A stretch of 32,086 nt of DNA from Microbacteriaceae bacterium (lineage in GTDB: Bacteria; Actinomycetota; Actinomycetes; Actinomycetales; Microbacteriaceae), in NCBI GenBank assembly GCA_025465035.1, contig JAODMH010000041.1, positions 1 through 32,086 on the forward strand, written 5' to 3'. Position numbers and translations under genes: made by a program. Of this stretch, positions 9,421 to 18,057 are shown one piece after another. Under the pieces are notes generated by a model, which worked only from the letters and a program-made list of their open reading frames with translations, was not told where the DNA came from and did not search any database. Each line of letters starts with the position of its first letter. Position 1 is the first letter of the stretch.

Positions 9421-9972
9421 ATGCCCCCCAGCACCGCGAAGGGCGAGGCCAGGCGGTCCGTGCTCCTGGACGCGGTCGTGCGCGTGCTCGAGCGCGGCGG
9501 TCCGGGGGCTGTCACCCATCGTGCCGTCGCCGCGGAGGCCGGCGTTCCCCTCGCGGCGGCCACCTACTACTTCGCCAACATCGACGACCTACTGGTGAGC
9601 GCATTGCGCCGGGCGACCGAGCAGCAGGTCGCCCTGTTCGCCGATCTGGCCGACCCGAGCTTGCACGACGTCGCCCGCCTGCTGCACGACTGGACACATG
9701 CCAACCGTGCGTCCGCGATCGCCCAGTACGAGCTGCTATTCCTCGCCATGCGTCGCGACACGCTGCGCGAGGCCGCCGACCTCTGGTACCGAAGCCTCGA
9801 GAACGCGCTCGGCCCGCGCCACGACCGCCGATCCCGCGTTGCGGCGCTCGCCATCGACGGACTGCTGCTTCGGATGCTGTGGAGCGGCGAGCCGTCGACA
9901 GTTGCCGGCATCGAGGCGGCGCTTCGCGACATCCTCGACCCGCCAGCCGGTCGAGTTAGCCGACCCGACTAG
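9421..9972 (+). CDS. TetR-family transcriptional regulator
   Basis: N-terminal HTH RRSVLLDAVVRVLERGGPGAVTHRAVAAEAGVPLAAATYYFANIDDLL. Starts 3 nt after the SMR stop. Confidence 0.9.
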   Translation: MPPSTAKGEARRSVLLDAVVRVLERGGPGAVTHRAVAAEAGVPLAAATYYFANIDDLLVSALRRATEQQVALFADLADPSLHDVARLLHDWTHANRASAIAQYELLFLAMRRDTLREAADLWYRSLENALGPRHDRRSRVAALAIDGLLLRMLWSGEPSTVAGIEAALRDILDPPAGRVSRPD

Positions 9973-9996
9973 CCGACCCGACTAATGGTGCGCCGT

Positions 9997-10040
9997 TTTG
10001 TTGTCCGTGCGGCAGCTGTGACAGGCGCACGGACAACAAA
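9997..10040. terminator. perfect 15-bp inverted repeat (14-nt loop) between convergent genes; candidate bidirectional terminator
   Basis: TTTGTTGTCCGTGCG (9997-10011) / CGCACGGACAACAAA (10026-10040), between TetR(+) and GNAT(-). No U-tract. Confidence 0.55.
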
Positions 10041-10064
10041 GGCCCGCACGGTTGCGGCATCCGC

Positions 10065-10643
10065 CTACTTGAGCGACTTCTGCATGAGCACGGTGCCGAG
10101 CCAGCGGTCGAACTTGAAGCCGACCTTGCCCATGTGTCCGATCTCCTTGAAGCCGAAGTTCTTGTGCATCTGGATCGAGGCCTCTGCGCCCTTGTCGGCG
10201 ATGACCGCGATGATCTCTTTCAATCCGGCGGCCTTCGAGCGGGCGATCAGTTCGGCCATGAGCACCTTGCCGAGTCCCTTGTCCGTGGATGCCGGGCGCA
10301 GGTAGATGGAGTTCTCGACCGTGAACCGGTATGCGGCCTTCTCTTTCCACGGATAGACGTAGGCGTACCCCAGGATCTGTTCGCTCGGGCTCTCGGCGAC
10401 GATGAACGGCATCCCGAGCTTGGTCGCGTGCTGGAACTTCGAACGCATCTGCCTGAGAGTCATCGGAACCTCGTCGAAGGTGACCGTCGAGTTGGCGACG
10501 TAGTGGTTGTAGATCTCGCGCACGTCCGGCATGTCCTGCAGGCGGGCATCCCGAATCGAGTATTCGAACGGTGTCTCTAGTGGCGGCAGGTTACGCTGCG
10601 CTTCACGCGGCCGGTGGGTCGCCTGGTACTCCTCCTCAAGCAT
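10065..10643 (-). CDS. GNAT-family N-acetyltransferase (phosphinothricin acetyltransferase-like)
   Basis: YSIRDARLQDMPDVREIYNHYVANSTVTFDEVPMT, STDKGLGKVLMAELIARSKAAGLKEIIAVI, MHKNFGFKEIGHMGKVGFKFDRW. Confidence 0.92.
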   Translation of the reverse strand: MLEEEYQATHRPREAQRNLPPLETPFEYSIRDARLQDMPDVREIYNHYVANSTVTFDEVPMTLRQMRSKFQHATKLGMPFIVAESPSEQILGYAYVYPWKEKAAYRFTVENSIYLRPASTDKGLGKVLMAELIARSKAAGLKEIIAVIADKGAEASIQMHKNFGFKEIGHMGKVGFKFDRWLGTVLMQKSLK

Positions 10644-10649
10644 GGCTCA

Positions 10650-10655
10650 AGCCTA
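10650..10655 (-). promoter_or_regulatory. candidate -10 hexamer TAGGCT containing the ung stop codon, 6 nt before the GNAT ATG
   Basis: GCA CCG TAG|GCT TGAGCC ATG. Confidence 0.4.
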
Positions 10656-11336
10656 CGGTGCGATCGACCAGTCGATGGGGTCGCCGCCCTGCTCGACCAA
10701 CAGGGTGTTCGCCCGGCTGAATGGTTTCGATCCGAAGAAACCGCCAGAGGCGGACAGCGGACTCGGATGCACGGACTTCACACTGGGCGTGGCGCCGAGC
10801 ATGGGCTGCAGCGACTGGGCATCCTTGCCCCAGAGGATCGCGACGAGCGGGCCGTCCCTGGCCACGAGTGCACGAATGGCGGCCTCGGTGACCGCCTCCC
10901 ATCCCTTTCCGCGATGGGAACCCGAGACCCCCGGCCGCACGGTCAGCACCCTGTTGAGCAGCATCACGCCCTGCTCGGACCATGCGCTGAGGTCGCCGTG
11001 CGGGGGCGGCACGAGTCCCAGATCGTCGTGCAGTTCCCGGTAGATGTTCTGCAGGCTGCGCGGCACCGGTCGAACATGCCGTTCGACCGCGAAAGACAGC
11101 CCGATCGGATGCCCCGGCGTCGGGTACGGATCCTGCCCGACGATCAGCACCCGCACCTCAGCGAACGGCCGCACGAAGGCGCGCAGCACGTTCGGACCTG
11201 AGGGAAGGTAGCCCCGGCCGGCCGCCACCTCCGCTCGGAGAAAATCGCCCATCGCCGCGACCTGCCCGGCCATGGGCTCGAGCGCCTTCGCCCAGCCAGG
11301 GTCGATCAGTTCTGCAAGGGGCTTGGGCGTGCTCAC
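10653..11336 (-). CDS. ung: uracil-DNA glycosylase (family 1)
   Basis: [55 protein letters not shown] are hallmark motifs. Confidence 0.97.
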   Translation of the reverse strand: MSTPKPLAELIDPGWAKALEPMAGQVAAMGDFLRAEVAAGRGYLPSGPNVLRAFVRPFAEVRVLIVGQDPYPTPGHPIGLSFAVERHVRPVPRSLQNIYRELHDDLGLVPPPHGDLSAWSEQGVMLLNRVLTVRPGVSGSHRGKGWEAVTEAAIRALVARDGPLVAILWGKDAQSLQPMLGATPSVKSVHPSPLSASGGFFGSKPFSRANTLLVEQGGDPIDWSIAP

Positions 11337-11395
11337 CGCTCACTCCGAGCGGTGCCGCGCGAAACCCCCGTAGCGGTGGCCAGGCTGATTCCCAT
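11333..11395 (-). CDS. possible 20-codon leader ORF overlapping the ung start ([20 protein letters not shown])
   Basis: ATG at 11395 lies 6 nt after TAGGCT. Its TGA (11335-11333) overlaps the ung GTG (11336-11334) as GTGA, and a GGAG lies inside the ORF just before the ung start. Confidence 0.3.
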   Translation of the reverse strand: MGISLATATGVSRGTARSER

Positions 11396-11404
11396 CCGAC
11401 GAGC

Positions 11405-11881
11405 CTAGACAGTCACCGGCGGCAGAGAGGACCAGGGGAACGCGATCCATCGTGAGGTCTTACGCCAGACGTAGTCTGGCTCGAGCACTGTCGCCGGCTT
11501 CGAATAGAGACACACCGTGCGTACGTCCGCCCCTGCGGCGGTGATGAGGTCGAGCACCATCTTGAGTGTGCGGCCCGAGTCGGAGACATCGTCGGCGACG
11601 AGCACCCGCTTGCCGTCGAGCGACACTTCATCGAGAAACGGGGCGAGGATGACCGGCTCGTCCAGGCGCTCGTCGACGCCGGTGTAGAACTCGGCGTTAA
11701 GCGCTCCGCAGTGCTTCACGTTGAGCGCGTAGGCGATGGCCCCGGCCAGCAGCAGGCCTCCGCGGGCGATGGCGACCACCACATCCGGGGCGAAGCCGCT
11801 GCCGTGCACCGTCGCCGCCAACTCGCGGGCGGCATCGCCGAACTCCGCCCAACCCAAGATCTCACGCTCGTCCTTCGCCAT
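11405..11881 (-). CDS. phosphoribosyltransferase (type I PRTase, purine-type-like)
   Basis: DVVVAIARGGLLLAGAIAYAL and PRPP motif RVLVADDVSDSGRTLKMV. Confidence 0.88.
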   Translation of the reverse strand: MAKDEREILGWAEFGDAARELAATVHGSGFAPDVVVAIARGGLLLAGAIAYALNVKHCGALNAEFYTGVDERLDEPVILAPFLDEVSLDGKRVLVADDVSDSGRTLKMVLDLITAAGADVRTVCLYSKPATVLEPDYVWRKTSRWIAFPWSSLPPVTV

Positions 11882-11887
11882 GAACTA

Positions 11888-11893
11888 AAACTA
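11888..11893 (-). promoter_or_regulatory. candidate -10 hexamer TAGTTT, 6 nt before ATG (leaderless)
   Basis: TAGTTT-TAGTTC-ATG upstream of the phosphoribosyltransferase. Confidence 0.5.
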
Positions 11894-11935
11894 CCGGCAC
11901 CGGGATGGCCACTCGCACAGCATCCAACGTCCACG

Positions 11936-11992
11936 GCGGAGCTTCGGCGCGACCGCCGTGCGCCACAGGGCGCGCTCCCGCCAAAGCTCCGC
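11936..11992. repeat. imperfect palindromic intergenic element, 9-bp perfect outer arms
   Basis: GCGGAGCTT (11936-11944) ... AAGCTCCGC (11984-11992), in the divergent PRTase/MFS intergenic region. Confidence 0.5.
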
Positions 11993-12063
11993 GGTCGAGC
12001 GACGGGCGCCCAGAGAAACACACCCGATAGCGCACCCGTTACGCCGCGGGCAGACAAAGCCAC

Positions 12064-12069
12064 TAGCAT
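12064..12069 (+). promoter_or_regulatory. candidate -10 hexamer TAGCAT, 6 nt before ATG (leaderless)
   Basis: TAGCAT-CCGTTC-ATG upstream of MFS. Confidence 0.5.
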
Positions 12070-12075
12070 CCGTTC

Positions 12076-13572
12076 ATGACCCTTCCTCCGGTGGAAAAGC
12101 TGCGCGGAAAGTCTGGCGCGATCACCTTCGGCCTCATCGGCTATCTCTTCCTCGTGGAGATCGTCAGCGGAATCCTGCAGGGCTACTATGTGCCACTCAT
12201 CAGCGACCTCGTGAAGTACCTGCACATCAAGGACGCCGACTTCAACTGGTTCGAGGCCGCGCAACTGCTGCTCTCTGCCCTCGTGGTCCCCATACTCGCC
12301 AAGCTCGGCGACATGTTCGGGCACAAGCGGATACTGCTCGTCGCGACCGTGCTCACGGCGCTCGCGAGCTGGGGCCTCGTCTTCGCCGATAACTTCACGC
12401 TCTTCATCATCGCCTGGGCTTTGCAGGGTTTCTACGTCGTCTGGTTGCCGCTCGAGGTCGCGCTCATCTTCGATCGCGGCCGTCGCACGGGCCACGGCGC
12501 GTCCCAGACCCGTCGTGCGGCCGGTTTCCTGGTCGTGGCTCTCGAGGTCGGCGCGATCGTCGGCGCGCTGCTGGGTGGACGGGTCTTCGGATGGTTCGGC
12601 GAGAACGTTCCCCTCACCCTCGCGGTCCCAGCCATCGCGGTCACATTAGTGTTCTTCGCGATCCTCCTCGGGGTACCGGAGTCGACACCGCTGCCGGGGC
12701 GCTCACTCGACCTCGTCGGATTCAGTATCCTCACCATCGGGCTGCTGCTGATTACCTCCGGCCTCACTTTTCTCAGGCTCGATGGACTTGGCGCATGGTG
12801 GGTGTACATCCTGATCATCATCGGGCTGCTGGTCTTCGTGCCGTTCGGTTTCTACGAACTGAGACAGAAAGACCCGGCCATCGATTTGCGGGTTCTGCGT
12901 CAGCCGAACATGTGGCCGGTACAACTGACCGCCGGGCTGGTCGGCATCAGCCTGCTCGGAGCCCAGGCACCGCTCAGCGCCTACGCCGGAACCGATCCCT
13001 CGAACGGCTACGGCCTCGGCCTCGACGCGGGTGACCGCTCCACCCTCATCGGCGTCTACCTGATATCGATGATCGTCGGCGCGCTGCTCTTCCCGCTCGT
13101 CTCGAGGTGGACCTCCCCGCGTGTCGCCCTGATCATCGCCGCCTTCTTCGTGGCGATCGGCTACCTCCTCTTCCTGCCATTCCATCTCGCAACCGGGGAG
13201 GTGTTCATGAACATGGTCATCGCGGGAGTGGGTTCCGGTGCACTCGTCGGCGCGATGCCCGCCGCCGCGGCAGCGGCCGCACCACGCGGACAGACCGGCA
13301 TCGCGGCGGCGCTCACCAACACGACGAAGACCATCGGCGGTTCATTCGCCTCGGCGATCTTCGGCATCGTGCTCGCCATGGGCGTCGTGACTGCTGCGGC
13401 GAGCACCGCCTCGAGTCTCGGCGGCTACATGGCGGTGTGGGCAATCTGCGGGGCGGGTGCCCTGATCGCGGCAGTTCTGCTGTTCTTCGTGCCGAAGCTT
13501 GCCTTCGCGGATGCCTCGGACACAGCACTGGCGGACGAAGAGGTCGTCACCTCCCCCGGGCCGCTGGCCTGA
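12076..13572 (+). CDS. MFS transporter
   Basis: About 14 hydrophobic segments; KLGDMFGHKRILLVATVLTALASW loop motif. Confidence 0.9.
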   Translation: MTLPPVEKLRGKSGAITFGLIGYLFLVEIVSGILQGYYVPLISDLVKYLHIKDADFNWFEAAQLLLSALVVPILAKLGDMFGHKRILLVATVLTALASWGLVFADNFTLFIIAWALQGFYVVWLPLEVALIFDRGRRTGHGASQTRRAAGFLVVALEVGAIVGALLGGRVFGWFGENVPLTLAVPAIAVTLVFFAILLGVPESTPLPGRSLDLVGFSILTIGLLLITSGLTFLRLDGLGAWWVYILIIIGLLVFVPFGFYELRQKDPAIDLRVLRQPNMWPVQLTAGLVGISLLGAQAPLSAYAGTDPSNGYGLGLDAGDRSTLIGVYLISMIVGALLFPLVSRWTSPRVALIIAAFFVAIGYLLFLPFHLATGEVFMNMVIAGVGSGALVGAMPAAAAAAAPRGQTGIAAALTNTTKTIGGSFASAIFGIVLAMGVVTAAASTASSLGGYMAVWAICGAGALIAAVLLFFVPKLAFADASDTALADEEVVTSPGPLA

Positions 13573-13581
13573 GGCGGCGTC

Positions 13582-14805
13582 ATGGAACTGCGTGAGCTGG
13601 CTGCGGAGGCGGCAAACTACCTGCAACCGCTGCGGGAGGTGCGCCGCGACATCCATCGGCAACCGGAAGTCGGCCTGCACCTGCCGTACACCCTCGACCG
13701 CGTGCTCCTCTCGATCGACGAACTCGGGCTCGACACCCACGTCTCCGACACGATCTCCTCCGCGGTCGTGCGCATCACCGGTGACAAACCGGGGCCGACC
13801 GTCGTGCTGCGCGCCGACCTGGACGCGCTCGCCCTGCAGGAGGACTCCGGCGAGGACTTCGCATCGGAGATCCCCAATCGAATGCACGCGTGTGGTCACG
13901 ATCTCCATGCGGCAATCGGTGTCGGAGCCATCCACCTCCTGCGCACCCACCGCGATCGGCTGGCCGGCGAAGTGCTCTTCCTGTTCCAACCGGGCGAGGA
14001 GGGCGACAACGGTGCCGACCGGATGCTCGACGAGGGCGCGCTCAACCTCGCGAACGGCGAGCTCGTCGGGGCGTATGGACTGCACGTGACCACCTCCCAG
14101 CGACTCGGCGTCTTCGCCACCCGACCGGGACCGCTCATGGCCGGCTCGGCGACGCTCGACGTGACAGTGCGCGGTGCGGGAGGGCATGGGTCGGCACCTC
14201 AACTCGCGCTCGACCCGAACCAGGCGATCGCCGAGATCATCACGGGGCTGCAGACCATGGTCACCCGTCGCTTCAGCGCCTTCGACCCGGTGATCGTGAC
14301 CGTCGGCTGGATCCGTGGCGGGCAGGAGGGAACTAACAACGTCATCCCGAACACCGCATCCTTCGGCGCGACAGTACGCACCTTCTCGCGGGAGAGCCTC
14401 GCGGATGTCGAGCGCTACAGCCGCGAACTCGTCGAAGGCATCGCCGCCGCCTACGGCCTCACCGCGGACACGAGGTTCCTCTCGGTGACCGAGCCGCTCA
14501 TCAACGACGCACGTCACGCCGCACTCGCGGAAACTGTGGCGACGGAAATGTTCGGTGCCGACCGCTTCTCGACCATGCCGACGCCGATCGGCGGCGCAGA
14601 GGATTTCGCCGCGATCCTGCACGCCGTTCCCGGCTGCTTCGTCTTCGTGGGCGCCTGTCCGCCGGAACTCGACCCGCGGACGGCGCCGTACAACCACTCG
14701 AATCTCGCCCGCTTCGACGACAGCGTGCTTCCGGATGCCGCGGCCTATCTCGCCGCACTCGCCTTCGCGCGGCTCGACGAGGTCGCTGGTGTGGCGCGTC
14801 GTTGA
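13582..14805 (+). CDS. M20-family metallopeptidase/amidohydrolase (hippurate-hydrolase-like)
   Basis: RRDIHRQPEVGLHLPYT, VVLRADLDALALQE, MHACGHDLHAAIGVGAIHLL, FQPGEEGDNGADRML, GGAEDFA. Confidence 0.94.
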   Translation: MELRELAAEAANYLQPLREVRRDIHRQPEVGLHLPYTLDRVLLSIDELGLDTHVSDTISSAVVRITGDKPGPTVVLRADLDALALQEDSGEDFASEIPNRMHACGHDLHAAIGVGAIHLLRTHRDRLAGEVLFLFQPGEEGDNGADRMLDEGALNLANGELVGAYGLHVTTSQRLGVFATRPGPLMAGSATLDVTVRGAGGHGSAPQLALDPNQAIAEIITGLQTMVTRRFSAFDPVIVTVGWIRGGQEGTNNVIPNTASFGATVRTFSRESLADVERYSRELVEGIAAAYGLTADTRFLSVTEPLINDARHAALAETVATEMFGADRFSTMPTPIGGAEDFAAILHAVPGCFVFVGACPPELDPRTAPYNHSNLARFDDSVLPDAAAYLAALAFARLDEVAGVARR

Positions 14806-14830
14806 TACGGCTCAGGCGTACGCAGGACCG

Positions 14831-14897
14831 TTGCGGAGGACGACACGCCGCGGTAGCCCGCCAGACGGCCGCGACACGCCGCCGCAGTCCTCCGCAA
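14831..14897. repeat. 67-bp palindromic intergenic element, family A copy 1
   Basis: TTGCGGAGGAC ... GTCCTCCGCAA, 11-bp perfect arms (12 bp including flanking G/C). Same length as the copy at 24953-25019. Confidence 0.85.
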
Positions 14898-14913
14898 CCA
14901 TTGACGCGCGGCG

Positions 14914-15690
14914 CTAGCCCTTCGGCTTGAGTTCGCCGCGAATGACCTTGTATGGCGCGGCCTGCGCCACCGGCTTGATGGTGACGAGGTCGAGGTTCAC
15001 GTAGCCGGGAAGTTCGATCGCGTGCACGATCGCTTCGGCGATGTCCTCCGCGTAGAGCGGGTTCGGCACGTTGTCGTAGACCGCGTCCGCTCGCTCGCGG
15101 TCGCCACCGAAGCGAACGAGGGAGAATTCGTCCGTCTTGACCATGCCGGGAGCGACCTCGAGCACACGGATGGGCTCACCGGCGAGCTCGAGCCGCAGAA
15201 CCGCCATCAGCGCGTGTTCGGCAAACTTCGCGGCGTTGTATCCGCCCCCGCCCTCGTAGGCGATGTGGCCGGCGATCGAGGTGACGGCCAGGATGTCCGC
15301 GTGCCCGGCATCCGCGGCCGCCATCCGCAGCAGCGGCAGCAGAGCGCTCGTCACACGCTTGACGGCGATGACGTTCACCTCGAACATGCGGCTCCAGTCC
15401 TCGGCCGAGCTGTTCTCGACCGAGGCGAGGCCAAAGGCTCCGCCCGCGTTGTTGACCAGGGCATGTACCGGCCCGAGTTCGGCGAGATAGTCGCGCAGGG
15501 CCTCCACCTGCACCTGATCGGTGAGGTCGGCGGTGAACACCTCGGCGCCGGTTTCGGCGGCAAGCGCCGCGAGCCGATCGGTGCGGCGGGCGACACCGAC
15601 GACCTCCCAGCCGTGCGCGCGGAAGAGCCGCACCGTCGCCGCTCCGATTCCCGAGCTCGCACCCGTAACGACGACACGCCTGGCTACCAC
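14914..15690 (-). CDS. short-chain dehydrogenase/reductase (SDR)
   Basis: VVTGASSGIGAATVRLF, NNAGG, YNAAKFAEHA. Confidence 0.92.
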   Translation of the reverse strand: MVARRVVVTGASSGIGAATVRLFRAHGWEVVGVARRTDRLAALAAETGAEVFTADLTDQVQVEALRDYLAELGPVHALVNNAGGAFGLASVENSSAEDWSRMFEVNVIAVKRVTSALLPLLRMAAADAGHADILAVTSIAGHIAYEGGGGYNAAKFAEHALMAVLRLELAGEPIRVLEVAPGMVKTDEFSLVRFGGDRERADAVYDNVPNPLYAEDIAEAIVHAIELPGYVNLDLVTIKPVAQAAPYKVIRGELKPKG

Positions 15691-15769
15691 GTCAACTCCC
15701 TCGGTCCGACCTCCTTCAACCGTAGCGCGGTCGGGACGGTCGCATGACAGCGCTGCCGCCGTTCACGAT

Positions 15770-17332
15770 TCAGTGCAGGTTGACCCGCTTTGGAAGCACG
15801 AACACGAGCGCCAGTGCGGCGAGCGCGAAGATCGCGCTGACGAACAGCGCCATCGTTGCCGCTTCGCCGAAGTGTGCCGCAAGGCTCGCCTTCGAGATCG
15901 CCTTCGCCGCGAGTTCGGGCGAACTGTACAGACCCGCCTTCATCGCGTTCGTCACCTTGGCGGCAACCTCGCTGTTCAGGCTGGAGAGGTTGGCGACCCC
16001 GAACAGCACGCTGCTGACGACCGCGATACCGATGGCGCTTCCGATCCGCTGCATGGTTCCGATCACACCGCTTGCGGCACCCGCCTCAGAGCGATCAACT
16101 GTCGCGACGATGAAACGCGCATTCGGGGCGATGAAGAGGCCGTTGCCGATACCGGCGATCGCGAGCGGACCGAGCAGTATCCAGTTGTTCAGGTCACCCG
16201 GTGCGACGCTCAACAGAATGAGCCAGAGCGCGATGAGGCCGACCGCGACGAGCGCGGTTCCGATGATGAGCACAGAGCGTCCGAGCTTCTGAGCGAGCCG
16301 ATCGCTCTGCGACGCACCCAGGATGTTGCCGATCGCGAACGGTATGGAGACCAGGCCGGACTCCAGCGCCGTGTGGCCGAGACCCGCCTGCCAGAGGAGG
16401 GAGATCGTGAAGAAGATGCTCGTGAAGGCCGCGAAGTAGACCAGAGCGAGGACCGTCCCTCCCGAGAATGCGGGATGCGAGAACAGGTGCGGGGGCACGA
16501 GGGGCGACGACCCGCGAGCGGCCAGGAATCTCTCCCAGAGCGCGAACAGCGCCAGGAGCACCACCCCGCTGCCGAGGGACAGATAGGTCCACAGGGGCCA
16601 GCCCTGGTCCTGGCCCTGGATCAGCGGCACGAGAATCGCGACGAGCGCTCCGGCGAGCAGCAGAAGCCCGACAAGGTCCATCGCCGCCTTCTGGCCTGCG
16701 ACCACCTTGGGGAGCACGATCGCCGCCGCAACCAGTGCGACGACGCCGATCGGGAGATTGACGAAGAAGATGTACCGCCATCCGCTCGTTTCACCGAGCG
16801 CCTGAATGATGAGCCCACCGACGACGGGGCCGAGCGCAGACGAGACGCCGATGACGGCACCCATGATCCCGAAGGCCTTGCCACGTTTCATCGGTGGGAA
16901 GAGCAGCTGGATGAATGCGGTGACGGGTGGGAAGAAGATGCCACCGCCGAGTCCCTGCACGACGCGGGCGACGATAAGCTGCGTCGGATCTTGGGCCAGT
17001 CCCGCCGCCAGGCTCGCCACGGTGAAGAGCGCGAGACCGGTGAAAAACACCCATTTGTGACCGAAACGGTCGCCGATGCGCCCCGCCGGGATGAGGACGA
17101 GCCCGAATGCGAGCGCATAGCCGGAGATGATCCACGCCAGCGTCGACTCGTTCGCGTTGATGCTGTCCCGAATGGTCGGCAGCGCGACGTTCACGATCGT
17201 GGTGTCGAGGAGGGACATGAACATGCCGACGAGGAGTACGGCCAGGGTGCCCCATGCTCGCCGGTCGGATACCCCTACCGGGGTCACCCACGCCGGCAGT
17301 TTGCCCGCGGTCGTCTGTGGCTGATCACTCAT
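15770..17332 (-). CDS. DHA2-type MFS drug efflux transporter (EmrB/QacA-like)
   Basis: RRAWGTLAVLLVGMFMSLLDTTIVNVALPTIRDSI and GRIGDRFGHKWVFFTG motifs; about 14 TMs. ATG overlaps the padR stop (ATGA). Confidence 0.93.
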   Translation of the reverse strand: MSDQPQTTAGKLPAWVTPVGVSDRRAWGTLAVLLVGMFMSLLDTTIVNVALPTIRDSINANESTLAWIISGYALAFGLVLIPAGRIGDRFGHKWVFFTGLALFTVASLAAGLAQDPTQLIVARVVQGLGGGIFFPPVTAFIQLLFPPMKRGKAFGIMGAVIGVSSALGPVVGGLIIQALGETSGWRYIFFVNLPIGVVALVAAAIVLPKVVAGQKAAMDLVGLLLLAGALVAILVPLIQGQDQGWPLWTYLSLGSGVVLLALFALWERFLAARGSSPLVPPHLFSHPAFSGGTVLALVYFAAFTSIFFTISLLWQAGLGHTALESGLVSIPFAIGNILGASQSDRLAQKLGRSVLIIGTALVAVGLIALWLILLSVAPGDLNNWILLGPLAIAGIGNGLFIAPNARFIVATVDRSEAGAASGVIGTMQRIGSAIGIAVVSSVLFGVANLSSLNSEVAAKVTNAMKAGLYSSPELAAKAISKASLAAHFGEAATMALFVSAIFALAALALVFVLPKRVNLH

Positions 17333-17907
17333 CAGTTGTGTCCTTTCGTGGACCGTCTCTGTCGTTCGTCTGAAATGATTTCCGGAAGTGCCGCGATGAG
17401 CTCTTGGTGCCAGCCGATCTCGCCGCGCCACCGGGAGATCTGATGCCGCATCGACCAGGTCTCCGCGACCGTGAGATACATTGCGACCTGCGCAAGATGC
17501 TTCTCGTAGTCGGCGAGCGCGGCCCTCAGCCGCGCAAGCCGTTCCCCGAACACCGCGGGCAGTTCCTCCACCCGATCGGGGTCGAGCCGCGCGAGAGCGA
17601 GATCGAGGGGATCCGGTTTGATCACGATCTCCGCGAGCCCGTGCCGACGCAGTTCACCGAGGGCGGCCTCGCCCGTCTCGCTGATGCGATATACCTGGCG
17701 CTCTGGGTAGTTGCCCTGGCGCTCGGTCCGCTCTTCCACGATGTGGCCCTCCGCGGCCAGCCGTTTCATGGCCCCGTATACCGCGCTCGACGCGAAGTCC
17801 GTCCAGAGGTCGATATGCTCTTCCTCCGCCAGCTGCAGGAGGCCGTGACCGTGCATCGGCCCGCGCTCCGCGAGCGAGCCGAGAATGAAAAGCCGAATGG
17901 ATGACAC
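17332..17907 (-). CDS. PadR-family transcriptional regulator
   Basis: MSSIRLFILGSLAERGPMHGHGLLQLAEEEHIDLWTDFASSAVYGAMKRLAAEGHIVEERTERQGNYPERQVYRISETGEAAL winged-helix. GTG start at 17907. Confidence 0.93.
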   Translation of the reverse strand: MSSIRLFILGSLAERGPMHGHGLLQLAEEEHIDLWTDFASSAVYGAMKRLAAEGHIVEERTERQGNYPERQVYRISETGEAALGELRRHGLAEIVIKPDPLDLALARLDPDRVEELPAVFGERLARLRAALADYEKHLAQVAMYLTVAETWSMRHQISRWRGEIGWHQELIAALPEIISDERQRRSTKGHN

Positions 17908-17936
17908 GTGACTACTCTTGCATGACTAGTCACGTG
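17905..17936 (-). promoter_or_regulatory. candidate PadR operator overlapping the padR -10 region and start codon
   Basis: Perfect 10-bp inverted repeat CACGTGACTA (17905-17914) / TAGTCACGTG (17927-17936). Minus strand reads TTGACC-N17-AAGAGT-N6-GTG. Confidence 0.7.
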
Positions 17937-18057
17937 GGTCAACCAGGCATTACGCAGTATGTCGGACGCCTTGCCTCGCCCGATGTCCCTGCCTAGGATC
18001 GCCTGAACGAGGGCCATCGCCCGTCCGCACTCGATTTTCATCAAGGAGAACCACACC

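Noticed and set aside
13342-14697. 451-aa minus-strand ORF opposite the M20 peptidase
   Set aside because: Antisense shadow; the M20 metal-binding motifs lie on the plus strand in the same region.
15521-17443. 640-aa plus-strand ORF opposite the SDR and DHA2 transporter genes
   Set aside because: Shadow ORF of high-GC coding DNA. Low-complexity Asp/Glu/Arg-rich translation with no motif, while the minus strand carries clear SDR, MFS and PadR motifs.
17937-18057. SAM riboswitch in the metY leader
   Set aside because: No recognisable SAM-I or SAM-II conserved core; only a normal AAGGAG ribosome-binding site is apparent.
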